From Acholeplasmataceae bacterium (GTDB lineage: Bacteria; Bacillota_I; Bacilli_A; Acholeplasmatales; Acholeplasmataceae), in contig JAQVBA010000025.1 in assembly GCA_028690555.1 (NCBI GenBank), positions 1-14,122 of the forward strand: a DNA stretch of 14,122 nucleotides, written 5' to 3'. The translations under genes and the position numbers were made by a program. Under the pieces are notes generated by a model. The model had not been told where the DNA came from, ran no database searches, and saw nothing but the letters and a program-made list of their open reading frames with translations. Of this stretch, positions 14,028-14,122 are shown piece after piece. Position 1 is the stretch's first letter; the number at the start of each line of letters is the position of its first letter.

Positions 14028-14122
14028 ATGGATAAAAGACAATTTTTAGAAGAAAAAGCAAAAGAAATCAGAAAATTAACCATCAATAGTATTGCAACAC
14101 TTGGTGTAGGACATGTTGGAGG
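14028..14122 (+). CDS. tkt: Transketolase, N-terminal fragment (runs off the window end)
   Basis: Only the first 31 codons are present. After M-D-K-R the sequence reads E-E-K-A-K-E-I-R-K-L-T-I, then L-G-V-G-H-V-G-G at the window edge. This matches the start of the thiamine-diphosphate domain of transketolases, in which the G-H-x-G-G turn lies near the cofactor. The family interconverts ketose and aldose phosphates in the non-oxidative pentose phosphate pathway. The G-V-G-H-V-G-G variant is common in transketolases split into two polypeptides, so this may be the N-terminal subunit, but that cannot be decided here. AGAGGAG (14015-14021) precedes the ATG with 6 nt spacing. Confidence 0.7.
   Translation, partial: MDKRQFLEEKAKEIRKLTINSIATLGVGHVG

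Noticed and set aside
1..14122. CRISPR arrays, insertion sequences, prophage genes, tRNA or rRNA genes, defence islands
   Set aside because: No regularly spaced repeats, terminal inverted repeats with a transposase, integrase or structural phage genes, cloverleaf-like sequences or known defence domains were seen on either strand.

Overview
The window is AT-rich (roughly one third G+C by eye), with densely packed genes, strong A/G-rich ribosome binding sites and standard-code use: conserved tryptophans such as the one in the GH3 nucleophile motif are TGG, and no gene needs TGA read through. The gene set (Cys-type glutathione peroxidase, GPH sugar symporter with a cytosolic GH3 enzyme, GGDEF/EAL proteins, a transketolase start with a G-V-G-H-V-G-G motif) fits a low-GC Firmicute or an Acholeplasma-like Tenericute. 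Genus cannot be fixed from the sequence alone.

Layout. (1) 5-2563, minus strand: a TspO/MBR-family membrane protein, then, upstream of a terminator at 796-820, a probable three-gene transcript encoding an unknown five-helix membrane protein, an SRAP abasic-site protein (YedK/HMCES family) and a glutathione peroxidase. (2) 2624-6345, minus: a two-gene sugar cassette, a GPH symporter followed 8 nt later by a cytosolic GH3 glycosidase. (3) 6444-6896, minus: a GNAT acetyltransferase with its own terminator. (4) 7107-9209, plus: a membrane-anchored EAL phosphodiesterase with a degenerate GGDEF domain, a strong terminator, and a small membrane protein with its own promoter. (5) 9253-11477, minus: a PhzF-family protein and an amidase-signature protein, transcribed from an extended -10 promoter. 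(6) 11623-13752, minus: a soluble TPR-GAF-GGDEF diguanylate cyclase. (7) 14028-end, plus: the start of a transketolase.

How the parts relate: the GGDEF and EAL proteins could set cyclic-di-GMP level from opposite sides, one cytosolic and one at the membrane. The symporter and GH3 enzyme would import and split a glycoside without phosphorylation. The SRAP and peroxidase genes look like housekeeping damage protection.

I see no CRISPR array, mobile element, tRNA or rRNA, and no clearly new multi-gene system. The two most unusual observations both lie in the amidase gene. Its predicted nucleophilic serine is encoded as leucine (TTA where TCA is expected). Its ribosome binding site is 27 nt from the ATG, with a perfect 6-bp hairpin in between that could bring the two to a normal distance. 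No stretch longer than 300 bases lacks a gene.
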